Part shown: one piece after another, positions 24,505 to 32,262 of the stretch
Position numbering within the stretch: position 1 is the first letter of the stretch
Layout: each line of letters starts with the position of its first letter
DNA from: CAZSDW01 sp964605705
Lineage (GTDB): Bacteria > Fidelibacterota > UBA2242
DNA: 64,000 nucleotides
NCBI GenBank assembly: GCA_964605705.1
Contig: CAZSDW010000004.1
Coordinates: forward strand, 1-64,000
Direction of reading: 5' to 3'
Notes under the pieces: model-generated
Database searches by the model: none
The model's input: the letters and a program-made list of their open reading frames with translations, nothing else
Told to the model about the DNA's origin: nothing
Translations under genes and position numbers: made by a program

Positions 24505-25344
24505 TTATAGTAACTCTTCCGCATGATAGGAACTGCGTACCAGCGGTCCTGCCATCACTGAACGGAATCCCATTTTCAGACCCGCAGCTTCAAAATATTT
24601 GAATTCGTCGGGCGGGACATAGCGCTCAACCGGCAGATGCTCTTTGGTTGGTTGTAAATACTGACCGGCGGTAAATATATCACAATTCACTTTACGCGCG
24701 TCTTGCATCAATGTCAGAATTTCTTCATTGGTTTCGCCCAGACCAACCATGATTCCGGTTTTCGTAACAGCACCGTTTTCTTTGGCAAATTTTAAAACCT
24801 GAAGGGACTGTTCGTAATTTGCCTGAGGGCGGGCAATGGGATAGAGCCGCCGGACAGTTTCAAGATTGTGTCCCAAAACAGCGGGCTTCTCATCCAACAC
24901 TATATCCAGCGAGTTCTGATCTCCGTTGAAATCAGGCACCAGAACTTCGATTTTGCAAATGGAATTCTGCCTGCGGATTTCTCGAATGGTCTTTGCCCAA
25001 TGGGCGGCACCGTAGTCCGGTAAATCATCTCGTGTAACCGATGTGATTACCGCATATTTCAAGCCCATAAGTTTGACCGCTTTGCCCACTTTTTTCGGTT
25101 CGCTTGGATCGGGTGGAAAGAGTTTGGCATTAGCAACGGCACAGAAACGGCAATTACGGGTACAATTGTCACCGAGAATCATCAGGGTTGCCGTCCGATG
25201 TCGCCAGCATTCGCCCTGGTTGGGACAGCGGGCTTCTTCGCAGACGGTGTGGAGATTATGTTGATGCACGATATCGCGCAGTTCTCGGAAATCGTCATTG
25301 ATGGTATATTTTACTTTGAGCCAGGCAGGTTTCCGGATAGTCAT
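24505..25344 (-). CDS. lipA: Lipoyl synthase
   Basis: A radical SAM enzyme inserting two sulfurs into protein-bound octanoate. Both clusters are visible: the auxiliary cluster CEEARCPNQGEC near residue 37 and the radical SAM CTRNCRFC near 62. The C-terminal VRSSYHAEELL carries the conserved Arg-Ser-Ser that supplies the serine cluster ligand. 279 aa, complete. It lies downstream of lipB on the same strand. Confidence 0.97.
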   Translation of the reverse strand: MTIRKPAWLKVKYTINDDFRELRDIVHQHNLHTVCEEARCPNQGECWRHRTATLMILGDNCTRNCRFCAVANAKLFPPDPSEPKKVGKAVKLMGLKYAVITSVTRDDLPDYGAAHWAKTIREIRRQNSICKIEVLVPDFNGDQNSLDIVLDEKPAVLGHNLETVRRLYPIARPQANYEQSLQVLKFAKENGAVTKTGIMVGLGETNEEILTLMQDARKVNCDIFTAGQYLQPTKEHLPVERYVPPDEFKYFEAAGLKMGFRSVMAGPLVRSSYHAEELL

Positions 25345-25352
25345 TTTGTATC

Positions 25353-25388
25353 CACGAATTATACCAATTTTACGAATTGGTATTGGAG
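25353..25388 (-). repeat. Short 9-nt-period degenerate repeat with 9-bp palindrome
   Basis: On the plus strand CACGAATTA, TACCAATTT and TACGAATTG follow each other at 9-nt spacing. They include a perfect inverted repeat, ATACCAATT (25361-25369) / AATTGGTAT (25375-25383). It lies just upstream of the lipA ATG, between lipB and lipA. Confidence 0.5.
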
Positions 25389-25433
25389 TAAGAACAGATT
25401 GTTGAAATTAATCATAGATTGATTTCTATTAAT

Positions 25434-26072
25434 TTATGATAGATCAAATAATGTTCTGAATTGATTGATAACATCATGCTTTACTCGTTCCATCTGAATG
25501 TCCGGTGCGAAATCGATTATCCGGGTGATACCCTTACTTACGATTCCGCACGGGATTATCCCATCATACAGTGATAGATCAGTGTTGACATTCAGCGCAA
25601 ATCCGTGCATGGTAACCCAGCGAGAAACCCGCATCCCGATGGCGGCAATTTTCAGGTTATCCACCCAGACGCCGGTGAGTTTATCAATGCGTGCCGCGTT
25701 GATGCCGTAATTCGCCAGTACCTGGATTAATACTTCTTCCACGGTATGAACATACCATGAAACACTCTCTTTGTGATCTTTTAAATTGAAAATCGGGTAG
25801 CCAACCAGTTGACCGGGTCCATGGTAAGTGATATCACCGCCGCGGTCAACGTTATATGTTTCAATTCCTCTGGATTTCAGGTAATCCTTACTGGCGATCA
25901 GATGCCGGGCGTTGGCGTTTTTTCCCAATGTATAAACATGCGGATGTTCGACCAAAATAAGGGTGTCGTGAATTTCGTCGGCAACCCGTTTGGCGTGAAG
26001 GTCTTTCTGAATTTCCCAGGCTTTGCCATAAGGACAGGTACCCAGATCCACAATCTTCAGCGGTTTGGTCAT
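25434..26072 (-). CDS. lipB: Octanoyltransferase
   Basis: It transfers octanoate from ACP to lipoyl domains. The 212 aa protein has LVEHPHVYTLGKN, RGGDITYHGPGQLVGYPIF (signature), GVWVDNLKIAAIG with the active-site Lys region, and IIPCGIVSKGIT with the catalytic Cys. It overlaps the endonuclease IV gene stop by 4 nt and feeds the product of lipA, its neighbour. Confidence 0.96.
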   Translation of the reverse strand: MTKPLKIVDLGTCPYGKAWEIQKDLHAKRVADEIHDTLILVEHPHVYTLGKNANARHLIASKDYLKSRGIETYNVDRGGDITYHGPGQLVGYPIFNLKDHKESVSWYVHTVEEVLIQVLANYGINAARIDKLTGVWVDNLKIAAIGMRVSRWVTMHGFALNVNTDLSLYDGIIPCGIVSKGITRIIDFAPDIQMERVKHDVINQFRTLFDLS

Positions 26073-26911
26073 TTTATTGCGTCCTTCAGCAATTTGATTT
26101 CTCGGGCATAGTGCTCATCATCGCCGGGAGTTTCCAGAATCATTGGTATCTTTGCAAAACGGTCGTCATTGATCAATCGATAGAATGGTTCAAGTCCGAT
26201 GAATCCTTCGCCGATTTGATGATGACGATCGACGTGCGAGCCAAGTGCTTTTTTAGAATCATTCAGATGAAAGACTTTCAGGCGATCAAGCCCGATGACA
26301 TCGTCGAATCTCTGAAATGTGTCCTGATAAGCTTCTCTATCGACAATGTCATATCCGGCTGTAAACGCATGGCAGGTATCTAAACAGACACCCAAACGAT
26401 CGGGATAATTACATTGGTCAATAATTGTGCGAAGGTGTTCGAAGGTGTAGCCCACATTGGTTCCCTGTCCGGCGGTGTTTTCCAGAAGAAGCTCGACACT
26501 TGAATCGGTGACCTGCTCGATACAATAATCCAGACTTTCAGCAATCACTCGCAGAGCAAAATCATCACCCTGACCCATGTGTGAACCGGGATGAAAAACG
26601 ATATAGGGAATATTTAAGAAAGTTGACCGCTTGATTTCTTCTGTAAAAGCTTTGCGGGACATGGCGAGTTTTATCGGATCGGGGCTGCCAAGATTGATCA
26701 GATAGGAATCATGGGAAACCACCGATTTTATTCCGCTTGTCTGAAGATTTCGGAGATAATTATTACGGCTCTCTTCTGAAATCGGAGCGCCTTTCCATTG
26801 CATCTGATTTGCGGTGAAAATTTGCATGACGTCGCAACCGAGAGATTGGGCGTTGAGGGGAGCATTTTCAACTCCGCCGCTGATGGACACATGGCAACCG
26901 ATCAGGGACAT
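26069..26911 (-). CDS. nfo: Endonuclease IV (AP endonuclease)
   Basis: A zinc-dependent DNA repair enzyme that cuts 5' of abasic sites. The 280 aa TIM barrel begins SLIGCHVSISGGVENA and has IVFHPGSHMGQG, LLLENTAGQGTNVG, LGVCLDTCHAFTAGYD, VFHLNDSKKALGSHVDRHHQIGEG and MILETPGDD, which supply the metal ligands. Complete. It starts 12 nt after the folE stop. Confidence 0.96.
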   Translation of the reverse strand: MSLIGCHVSISGGVENAPLNAQSLGCDVMQIFTANQMQWKGAPISEESRNNYLRNLQTSGIKSVVSHDSYLINLGSPDPIKLAMSRKAFTEEIKRSTFLNIPYIVFHPGSHMGQGDDFALRVIAESLDYCIEQVTDSSVELLLENTAGQGTNVGYTFEHLRTIIDQCNYPDRLGVCLDTCHAFTAGYDIVDREAYQDTFQRFDDVIGLDRLKVFHLNDSKKALGSHVDRHHQIGEGFIGLEPFYRLINDDRFAKIPMILETPGDDEHYAREIKLLKDAIK

Positions 26912-26923
26912 TATAATATTGCT

Positions 26924-27481
26924 CTAAATTCTTGATATTTTTAGCAGGTCCAGAAATTCCATCCGGGTGCGTTCCTGCTCGCGAAAAATTCCGAACATGG
27001 CGCTGGTGATCACAACGGAATTCTGTTTTTCCACACCCCGCATCTGCATGCAGAGATGGGTGGCTTCGATGACAACCGCCACGCCTTTTGGCTTCAGGAC
27101 ATTCTGAATGGTTTCCGCAATCTGATTGGTCAGACGCTCCTGAATCTGCAGGCGCCGGGCGAAGGCATTGACAATGCGGGGAATTTTGCTCAGACCGATC
27201 ATTTTGCCATCGGGAACATAAGCGATATGGGCTTTTCCGAAAAAGGGAACCAAATGATGTTCACAGAGACTGTAATAATCGATATCTTTGACCAGAATCA
27301 TCTGGCTGTAGTCATCGTCGCACACCGATTCCTGCATCAGCGCGTCAATGTCAACCTTGTAACCTTGAGTCGCATGTTCCCAGAATTTTGCGACCCTTTC
27401 CGGTGTTTTCAGCAAAGCCTCCCGTTCCGGATTTTCGCCGATATTTATCAGTAGCTGATGAATCAGTTCTTCTGTTTTCAT
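26924..27481 (-). CDS. folE: GTP cyclohydrolase I
   Basis: It converts GTP to dihydroneopterin triphosphate, the first step of folate synthesis. The 185 aa protein carries the zinc ligands in SLCEHHLVPFFGKAHIAY and in HLCMQMRGVEKQNSVV, plus GLSKIPRIVNAFARRLQIQERLT. Its product serves the folate used by the one-carbon cassette nearby. It starts 3 nt after the nth stop. Confidence 0.97.
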   Translation of the reverse strand: MKTEELIHQLLINIGENPEREALLKTPERVAKFWEHATQGYKVDIDALMQESVCDDDYSQMILVKDIDYYSLCEHHLVPFFGKAHIAYVPDGKMIGLSKIPRIVNAFARRLQIQERLTNQIAETIQNVLKPKGVAVVIEATHLCMQMRGVEKQNSVVITSAMFGIFREQERTRMEFLDLLKISRI

Positions 27482-27484
27482 TTT

Positions 27485-28129
27485 TTACCTTTCGATAGTT
27501 TTCGCCGACGGGCAGATATCATTCAGGGTACAATCATGGCATTTCGGGTGCCGGGCGATGCAAATTGCCCGTCCATGATCAATCATCAGGTGTCCCAGCA
27601 ATGTCCATTGTTCCGGCGGAAACAGCAGCATTAAATCCTGCTCGATTTTTTCAGGATCGGTGTTCCTGGTCAATCCCAACAGGTTGGAGACTCGTTTGAC
27701 GTGAGTGTCAACAACTATTCCGGGAATCCCAAAGGCATCTCCCAGAACGACGTTGGCAGTTTTTCGTCCGACTCCGTTCAGGCTGGTTAACTCATCCAAG
27801 GTGTTTGGTATTACCCCGTCGAACTTTTCGACAATTGATTGCATTGAGGCTTTGATGGCTTTCGCCTTATTATTGAAAAATCCGGTGGATCGGATCTCAT
27901 TTTTCAGCTCTTCAATATCAGCCTCGGCAAATGCCTGGGGGGTTGGATATTTTTTAAACAATGCCGGGGTTATCGAATTTACCCGTTTATCAGTGCACTG
28001 GGCAGAGAGAATCGTGGATATCAGCAGCTCATGAGGCTTTTGGAAAGAGAGAGAGCATTGAGAGTCGGGATAGTTTTTGTGTAATTGTTCAAAAATTACA
28101 GAGGCTTGTTTCTTCAGATCTTTCATCAC
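27485..28129 (-). CDS. nth: Endonuclease III
   Basis: A DNA glycosylase/AP lyase for oxidised pyrimidines. The 214 aa protein has the helix-hairpin-helix LNGVGRKTANVVLG with its catalytic Lys, the catalytic Asp in VVDTHVKRVSNLLGL, and a C-terminal [4Fe-4S] loop with four Cys (CIARHPKCHDCTLNDIC). Complete. Neighbours nfo and nth together form a base-excision repair pair. Confidence 0.96.
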   Translation of the reverse strand: MMKDLKKQASVIFEQLHKNYPDSQCSLSFQKPHELLISTILSAQCTDKRVNSITPALFKKYPTPQAFAEADIEELKNEIRSTGFFNNKAKAIKASMQSIVEKFDGVIPNTLDELTSLNGVGRKTANVVLGDAFGIPGIVVDTHVKRVSNLLGLTRNTDPEKIEQDLMLLFPPEQWTLLGHLMIDHGRAICIARHPKCHDCTLNDICPSAKTIER

Positions 28130-28183
28130 GGGAATAAGATAAGGGATATTATCTGAAAAACCACGTGAAAGTGTCTGTGAATT

Positions 28184-29119
28184 TCAGATATTGGCTTTTT
28201 GTCCCTGATAAGAATTACGCCGCCTGAGCTCCTGTTGAATTTGAGATAACATTTCGGCTTTTGACAGGGTCCACAAGGGTGCAATCAGGGTACCCGGTAG
28301 CGCATCGCCAACCAGTCGCTGGATGACGATATTTGGTGATAATCGTTCCAGGAAATCACTGACCAGCTCGATCCACTCATGCTCGTTGAAAAGATGGAAC
28401 GGCGTTTTTTGATACAAGCTGGCAAGGGCTGTGTTTTTAACGATGTGAAGATGATGAATCTTTAGAGCATCCAATCCAAGTTGATTTAAGGTCGCAGCTG
28501 AATTGAGGATTTCAGCGCTGGTTTCAGCAGGAAAACCAAAAATAATGTGCCCGGCGACATGCAGTCCGGCGTTTTTACTATTTTCGATGGCTTTGCTGGT
28601 CGTGGCAAAAGTATGACCGCGGTGTGCCCATTGGAGGGTTTTATCATAAACCGATTCGATGCCGAATTCGATGGAAACATAGGTTTCCTGATTCAGATCT
28701 TTTAATAATCGGAGAATATCATTATCAATACAATCCGGGCGAGTGCCGATCAAGATGCCCAGCATATCGGGCACATCGAGGACTGATCGGTATAATTTTT
28801 CCAATTTCGAAACAGGGCTGTAAGTATTGGTATAAGATTGAAAATATGCCAGGTACTTTTTGGCTTTGCGATGCTTTTTTGCCCGCTCGATTCCTTTGAT
28901 CAGCTGATCGCGGACTGGCAGTAAGCCTTGCGAACGATCGGCGACAAAGCTGGCATTATTGCAATATAAACAGCCGGCAGTACTGATTGAACCATCCCGG
29001 GTGGGGCAACTAAAACCGGCATCCAGCGGAATACGGTAAACCCGCTCGCCGAATTTTTCCCGGAGATAACGACTGAAGCGATTATAGCGGTCTTCAACAG
29101 GGAAAGGAAGTACTGTCAT
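28184..29119 (-). CDS. Radical SAM protein, YhcC-like
   Basis: A 311 aa protein with a radical SAM cluster in the atypical arrangement FSCPTRDGSISTAGCLYCNNASFV near residue 30. It also has the YLAYFQSYTNTYSP, GTRPDCID, EFGIESVYDKTLQWAHRGHT and HLHIVKNTALASLY blocks typical of the YhcC family. The exact substrate is not known to me. It lies alone between nth and hisS, same strand. Confidence 0.88.
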   Translation of the reverse strand: MTVLPFPVEDRYNRFSRYLREKFGERVYRIPLDAGFSCPTRDGSISTAGCLYCNNASFVADRSQGLLPVRDQLIKGIERAKKHRKAKKYLAYFQSYTNTYSPVSKLEKLYRSVLDVPDMLGILIGTRPDCIDNDILRLLKDLNQETYVSIEFGIESVYDKTLQWAHRGHTFATTSKAIENSKNAGLHVAGHIIFGFPAETSAEILNSAATLNQLGLDALKIHHLHIVKNTALASLYQKTPFHLFNEHEWIELVSDFLERLSPNIVIQRLVGDALPGTLIAPLWTLSKAEMLSQIQQELRRRNSYQGQKANI

Positions 29120-29155
29120 AATTGAGTTAATAAAAAGTCAGTCGAAGCTGCGATT

Positions 29156-30415
29156 TTATTGAATGATGCTTTCAATTTGATCAACTGCCTGGGAAATGTG
29201 GACCTCGTTCTGGTCACCGGTTGTCATGTTTTTCAAGATGACCAGATCCCTTTGAATTTCATCCTCGCCGATAATAATGACCCACTTTGACTGCTTTTTC
29301 CCGGCGTCCCGCAGCTGGGCTTTGAGAGAGCGGCGCTGGAAATCCATTTCCACGTGGAAGCCCCTGGCTCGCAATGAAGAAACGATATTGAAAGCCAGCT
29401 GGCGGGCATTGTTTCCCAGCACGGCAGTATAGATCAGGTTTATTTCCTTTTCCGGGATTGCCTGTATTTCGCTGAGAATCATGAGCAGGCGCTCCATCCC
29501 GGATGCGACTCCCACGGCGGGTGTTGGAATTCCATCCAGATCTTCTGCCAGGTGATCATAGCGTCCCCCGCCGCAGATGGCGTCTTGAGAACCGAGCATG
29601 GAACTGGTAATCTCAAAAGTAGTACGAGTGTAATAATCAAGCCCGCGCACCAGTTTTTGATCAATTTCATAAGGGACATAAGCCGCATCCAGAAGCGCTT
29701 TGACTTCTTCAAAATGCTGGAGATCTTCTTTACTGAGGTGATCGAGAATAGATGGAGCATGTTGATCCAGTATTTCCTGACAGTTTTGGATTTTACAATC
29801 GAAGAGCCGCAAGATGTTTTTTTCCAACCGCTCCCGGCAGGTGGCACAAAATTCAAGGGTGTGCGGTTTTAGAGCGCTTTTCAGAATCTTGAGATAATTT
29901 TTTCGGCTGTCACGGCTGCCGATACTGTTGATCCGTACGGACAGATCATTAATGCCGAGTTTCTGGTAAATCGCATAGATACTTTGAATTACTTCGGCAT
30001 CGGCTTCCGGGTATTCGGAGCCGATGATTTCGAATCCGAATTGATTGAATTGGCGCAGGCGCCCTTTCTGGGGGCGTTCCTGGCGAAAGAGCGGACCGAT
30101 ATAATAGAGCTTATTGACCGGATTAAGCTGGTTGAGATTATTTTGAATATATGCCCGAAGCACCGGCGCAGTGAGCTCTGGGCGAAGGGTCAGGCTGGTG
30201 CTGCCCTTATCCAAAAAAGTGTACATCTCTTTTGAGACGACATCGGTATCGGTACCGATTCCGCGGGCAAACAGCTCGGTGACTTCGAATATCGGCGTTC
30301 TGATTTCCTGGTAATTGTTGTGTTCCAGGTGGTCGCGGATAATATTCTCAATATACTGCCACTGGAAAATTTCATCCGGTAAAATGTCTTTTGTTCCTTT
30401 GACTCTCCGATACAC
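29156..30415 (-). CDS. hisS: Histidyl-tRNA synthetase
   Basis: A class II aminoacyl-tRNA synthetase, 419 aa. Motif 1 region is NYQEIRTPIFEVTELFARGIG, motif 2 is LTLRPELTAPVLRAYI with FRQERPQKGRLRQFNQFGFEIIG, the histidine-A box is LVRGLDYYTRTTFEI, and motif 3 is GVASGMERLLMIL. The anticodon-binding domain is C-terminal. Complete and canonical. No His leader was seen upstream. Confidence 0.97.
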   Translation of the reverse strand: MYRRVKGTKDILPDEIFQWQYIENIIRDHLEHNNYQEIRTPIFEVTELFARGIGTDTDVVSKEMYTFLDKGSTSLTLRPELTAPVLRAYIQNNLNQLNPVNKLYYIGPLFRQERPQKGRLRQFNQFGFEIIGSEYPEADAEVIQSIYAIYQKLGINDLSVRINSIGSRDSRKNYLKILKSALKPHTLEFCATCRERLEKNILRLFDCKIQNCQEILDQHAPSILDHLSKEDLQHFEEVKALLDAAYVPYEIDQKLVRGLDYYTRTTFEITSSMLGSQDAICGGGRYDHLAEDLDGIPTPAVGVASGMERLLMILSEIQAIPEKEINLIYTAVLGNNARQLAFNIVSSLRARGFHVEMDFQRRSLKAQLRDAGKKQSKWVIIIGEDEIQRDLVILKNMTTGDQNEVHISQAVDQIESIIQ

Positions 30416-30464
30416 GATTTGTCCTAATTTTTATTTTGGTTCAAGAATTCCTTCGGTAGAAAGA

Positions 30465-30926
30465 TCAGATGGTTTTTTCATACTGATAAAGTATCGCGAC
30501 GATTTCCCCAGCAGAATTTGCCATCAGTAACTCTTTCCGGCAATCATCGATATTCAGCATTTTTGAAAATTTGCTCAGTAATTCCAGATGTTTACTGGGA
30601 TATTTTTCAGGCGTAAGCAGAAGGACAAAAATGTGAACCGGCTGTCCATCGATAGCATCGAAATCGACACCATTGCGCGAAATCCCGAATGAGATAAGCA
30701 CGTCTTCCGTATCGGCAAATTTACCATGGGGCAGAGCGACACCCTTACCAACTCCGGTCGTCATTAATTTTTCACGAGCAAATACGGCTGATTTGGCGTC
30801 CTCAACGTTTTTAAGCTGATCGTTTTTTTCAAGGATTTCGATCAGCTGAGTAATGGCTTCGTCTTTTGAAGCGGCTACAAGAGGAAATAAAACCAGCTGG
30901 GCAGTTAATAGGTCAGATAGATTCAT
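30465..30926 (-). CDS. PTS EIIA-like (PtsN/fructose-type) regulatory protein
   Basis: A 153 aa cytoplasmic EIIA domain of the mannitol/fructose/nitrogen type. The phosphorylatable His is in GVALPHGKF near residue 67, followed by the LISFGISRNGVDFDAIDGQPVHIFVLLLTPEKYPSKHLELLSKFSKML block. No EIIB/EIIC is adjacent, so a regulatory role like PtsN is likelier than sugar uptake (inference). Confidence 0.88.
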   Translation of the reverse strand: MNLSDLLTAQLVLFPLVAASKDEAITQLIEILEKNDQLKNVEDAKSAVFAREKLMTTGVGKGVALPHGKFADTEDVLISFGISRNGVDFDAIDGQPVHIFVLLLTPEKYPSKHLELLSKFSKMLNIDDCRKELLMANSAGEIVAILYQYEKTI

Positions 30927-31012
30927 TAATAATATGAAATTTTCTTATTGTCAAGTTCACCGGAAAATTTACACGAAACAGCAATTTATCCCAATTATTA
31001 ATCTGATATTTT

Positions 31013-32212
31013 TTAGGTTTGATTGAATCTGGCAGTTTTAATCTGGATTCGCATGACGGTTTTTTCAAATGGTCGGCTCTCTACGACGAATAGCTTACCG
31101 TGGTGATATTCGGTGATGATTCGTTTGGTCAGGCTCAAGCCCAATCCCCAGCCCCGTTTTTTGGTACTGTATCCCGGTCGGAAAATATTCTTTTTGTCTT
31201 TTGGACGGATTCCTTTGCCGTTGTCAGTGACATCTATTGCCAGCCAATCGCTATTTTTTATTCTGGAAGTCGTAATTGCGACTTTTCCATCTTTTTGCGG
31301 AACTGCATCGATGGCATTCTTGATAAGGTTTTCAATCGCCCAGCCGAAAAGGTCTTTAATAATCACGACACGATGGTCTTCTACTGGTTGGAAACTAATG
31401 GTGACGCCGGGACCGAGTTGCGGTAAACGTCGTCGATAATATTTGACGGCGTCCTGAATTAACTCATTTATTAGTATCGGTTCGGCGGCAGGTGTTGATC
31501 CAATTCTGGAAAACCGGTTGGTTATTTTTTCCAGGCGTTTGATATCTTTTTCCATTTCTTTGACATTTTCATTTCCGGGTAAATCCGAGCGCAGGAGTTC
31601 AATCCAGCCCATCAGCGATGTCAATGGCGTACCCAACTGATGAGCGGTCTCTTTTGCCATACCAACCCAGATGGAGCGTTTTTCACTACTTCGAATAACC
31701 TGGAAGCCCATATAGCCGAGGAAAATAAACAGCGCCACCACTGAAATTTCAATATACGGAAGTGAAACCAGCCGCCGAATTAGTTTTGTATCGCCATAAT
31801 GAATATAACCCAGGTTATAATCCTTATACTTCAGGGGAATGGGCTCATTGGCGCCGTCCATCTCCTGCATCAATTTTTCAAGTTTGGCTGCTATTTCCGG
31901 GGAAATCTCCGTTTCCTCAATATCAACCCCTCTCCAGAAAGTAGGATTTTTATCGATTTGGGATGAAATAATCATAGGGATTGACGATTTTCGAATAATT
32001 TCATCAAAGATAAAGCTATAATCCGTACCGCTTTCATCGACCGCAGCCTGGGCATAGACGCCTGCCGAAAACCGGACCAACGCACTGAGGTCTGCGCGGA
32101 GTTTGGCGACGATTGACTGGGAATAATGCAACAGTGAAAAAATCAGAATGATTGCAATCAGTAATAGTAGCCGTTTTATATTCCCAGTCTGCCGATAAAC
32201 GGATATCTTCAT
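31013..32212 (-). CDS. Membrane sensor histidine kinase
   Basis: About 399 aa. TM1 (RLLLLIAIILIFSLL) starts near residue 14; an extracytoplasmic sensor of about 120 aa follows, then TM2 near 155. The H-box is AKETAHQLGTPLTSLMGWIELL, the N-box IENLIKNAIDAV, and the G boxes are DNGKGIRP and GWGLGLSLTKRIITEYHHG. I chose ATG 32212, preceded by GGAG; an in-frame ATG at 32227 lacks an SD. There is no response regulator beside it, so the partner is elsewhere. Confidence 0.93.
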   Translation of the reverse strand: MKISVYRQTGNIKRLLLLIAIILIFSLLHYSQSIVAKLRADLSALVRFSAGVYAQAAVDESGTDYSFIFDEIIRKSSIPMIISSQIDKNPTFWRGVDIEETEISPEIAAKLEKLMQEMDGANEPIPLKYKDYNLGYIHYGDTKLIRRLVSLPYIEISVVALFIFLGYMGFQVIRSSEKRSIWVGMAKETAHQLGTPLTSLMGWIELLRSDLPGNENVKEMEKDIKRLEKITNRFSRIGSTPAAEPILINELIQDAVKYYRRRLPQLGPGVTISFQPVEDHRVVIIKDLFGWAIENLIKNAIDAVPQKDGKVAITTSRIKNSDWLAIDVTDNGKGIRPKDKKNIFRPGYSTKKRGWGLGLSLTKRIITEYHHGKLFVVESRPFEKTVMRIQIKTARFNQT

Positions 32213-32262
32213 TCTGCCAAACTCCACATGATAAAATTTTTAAATTTCAAATTTCTTCAACT

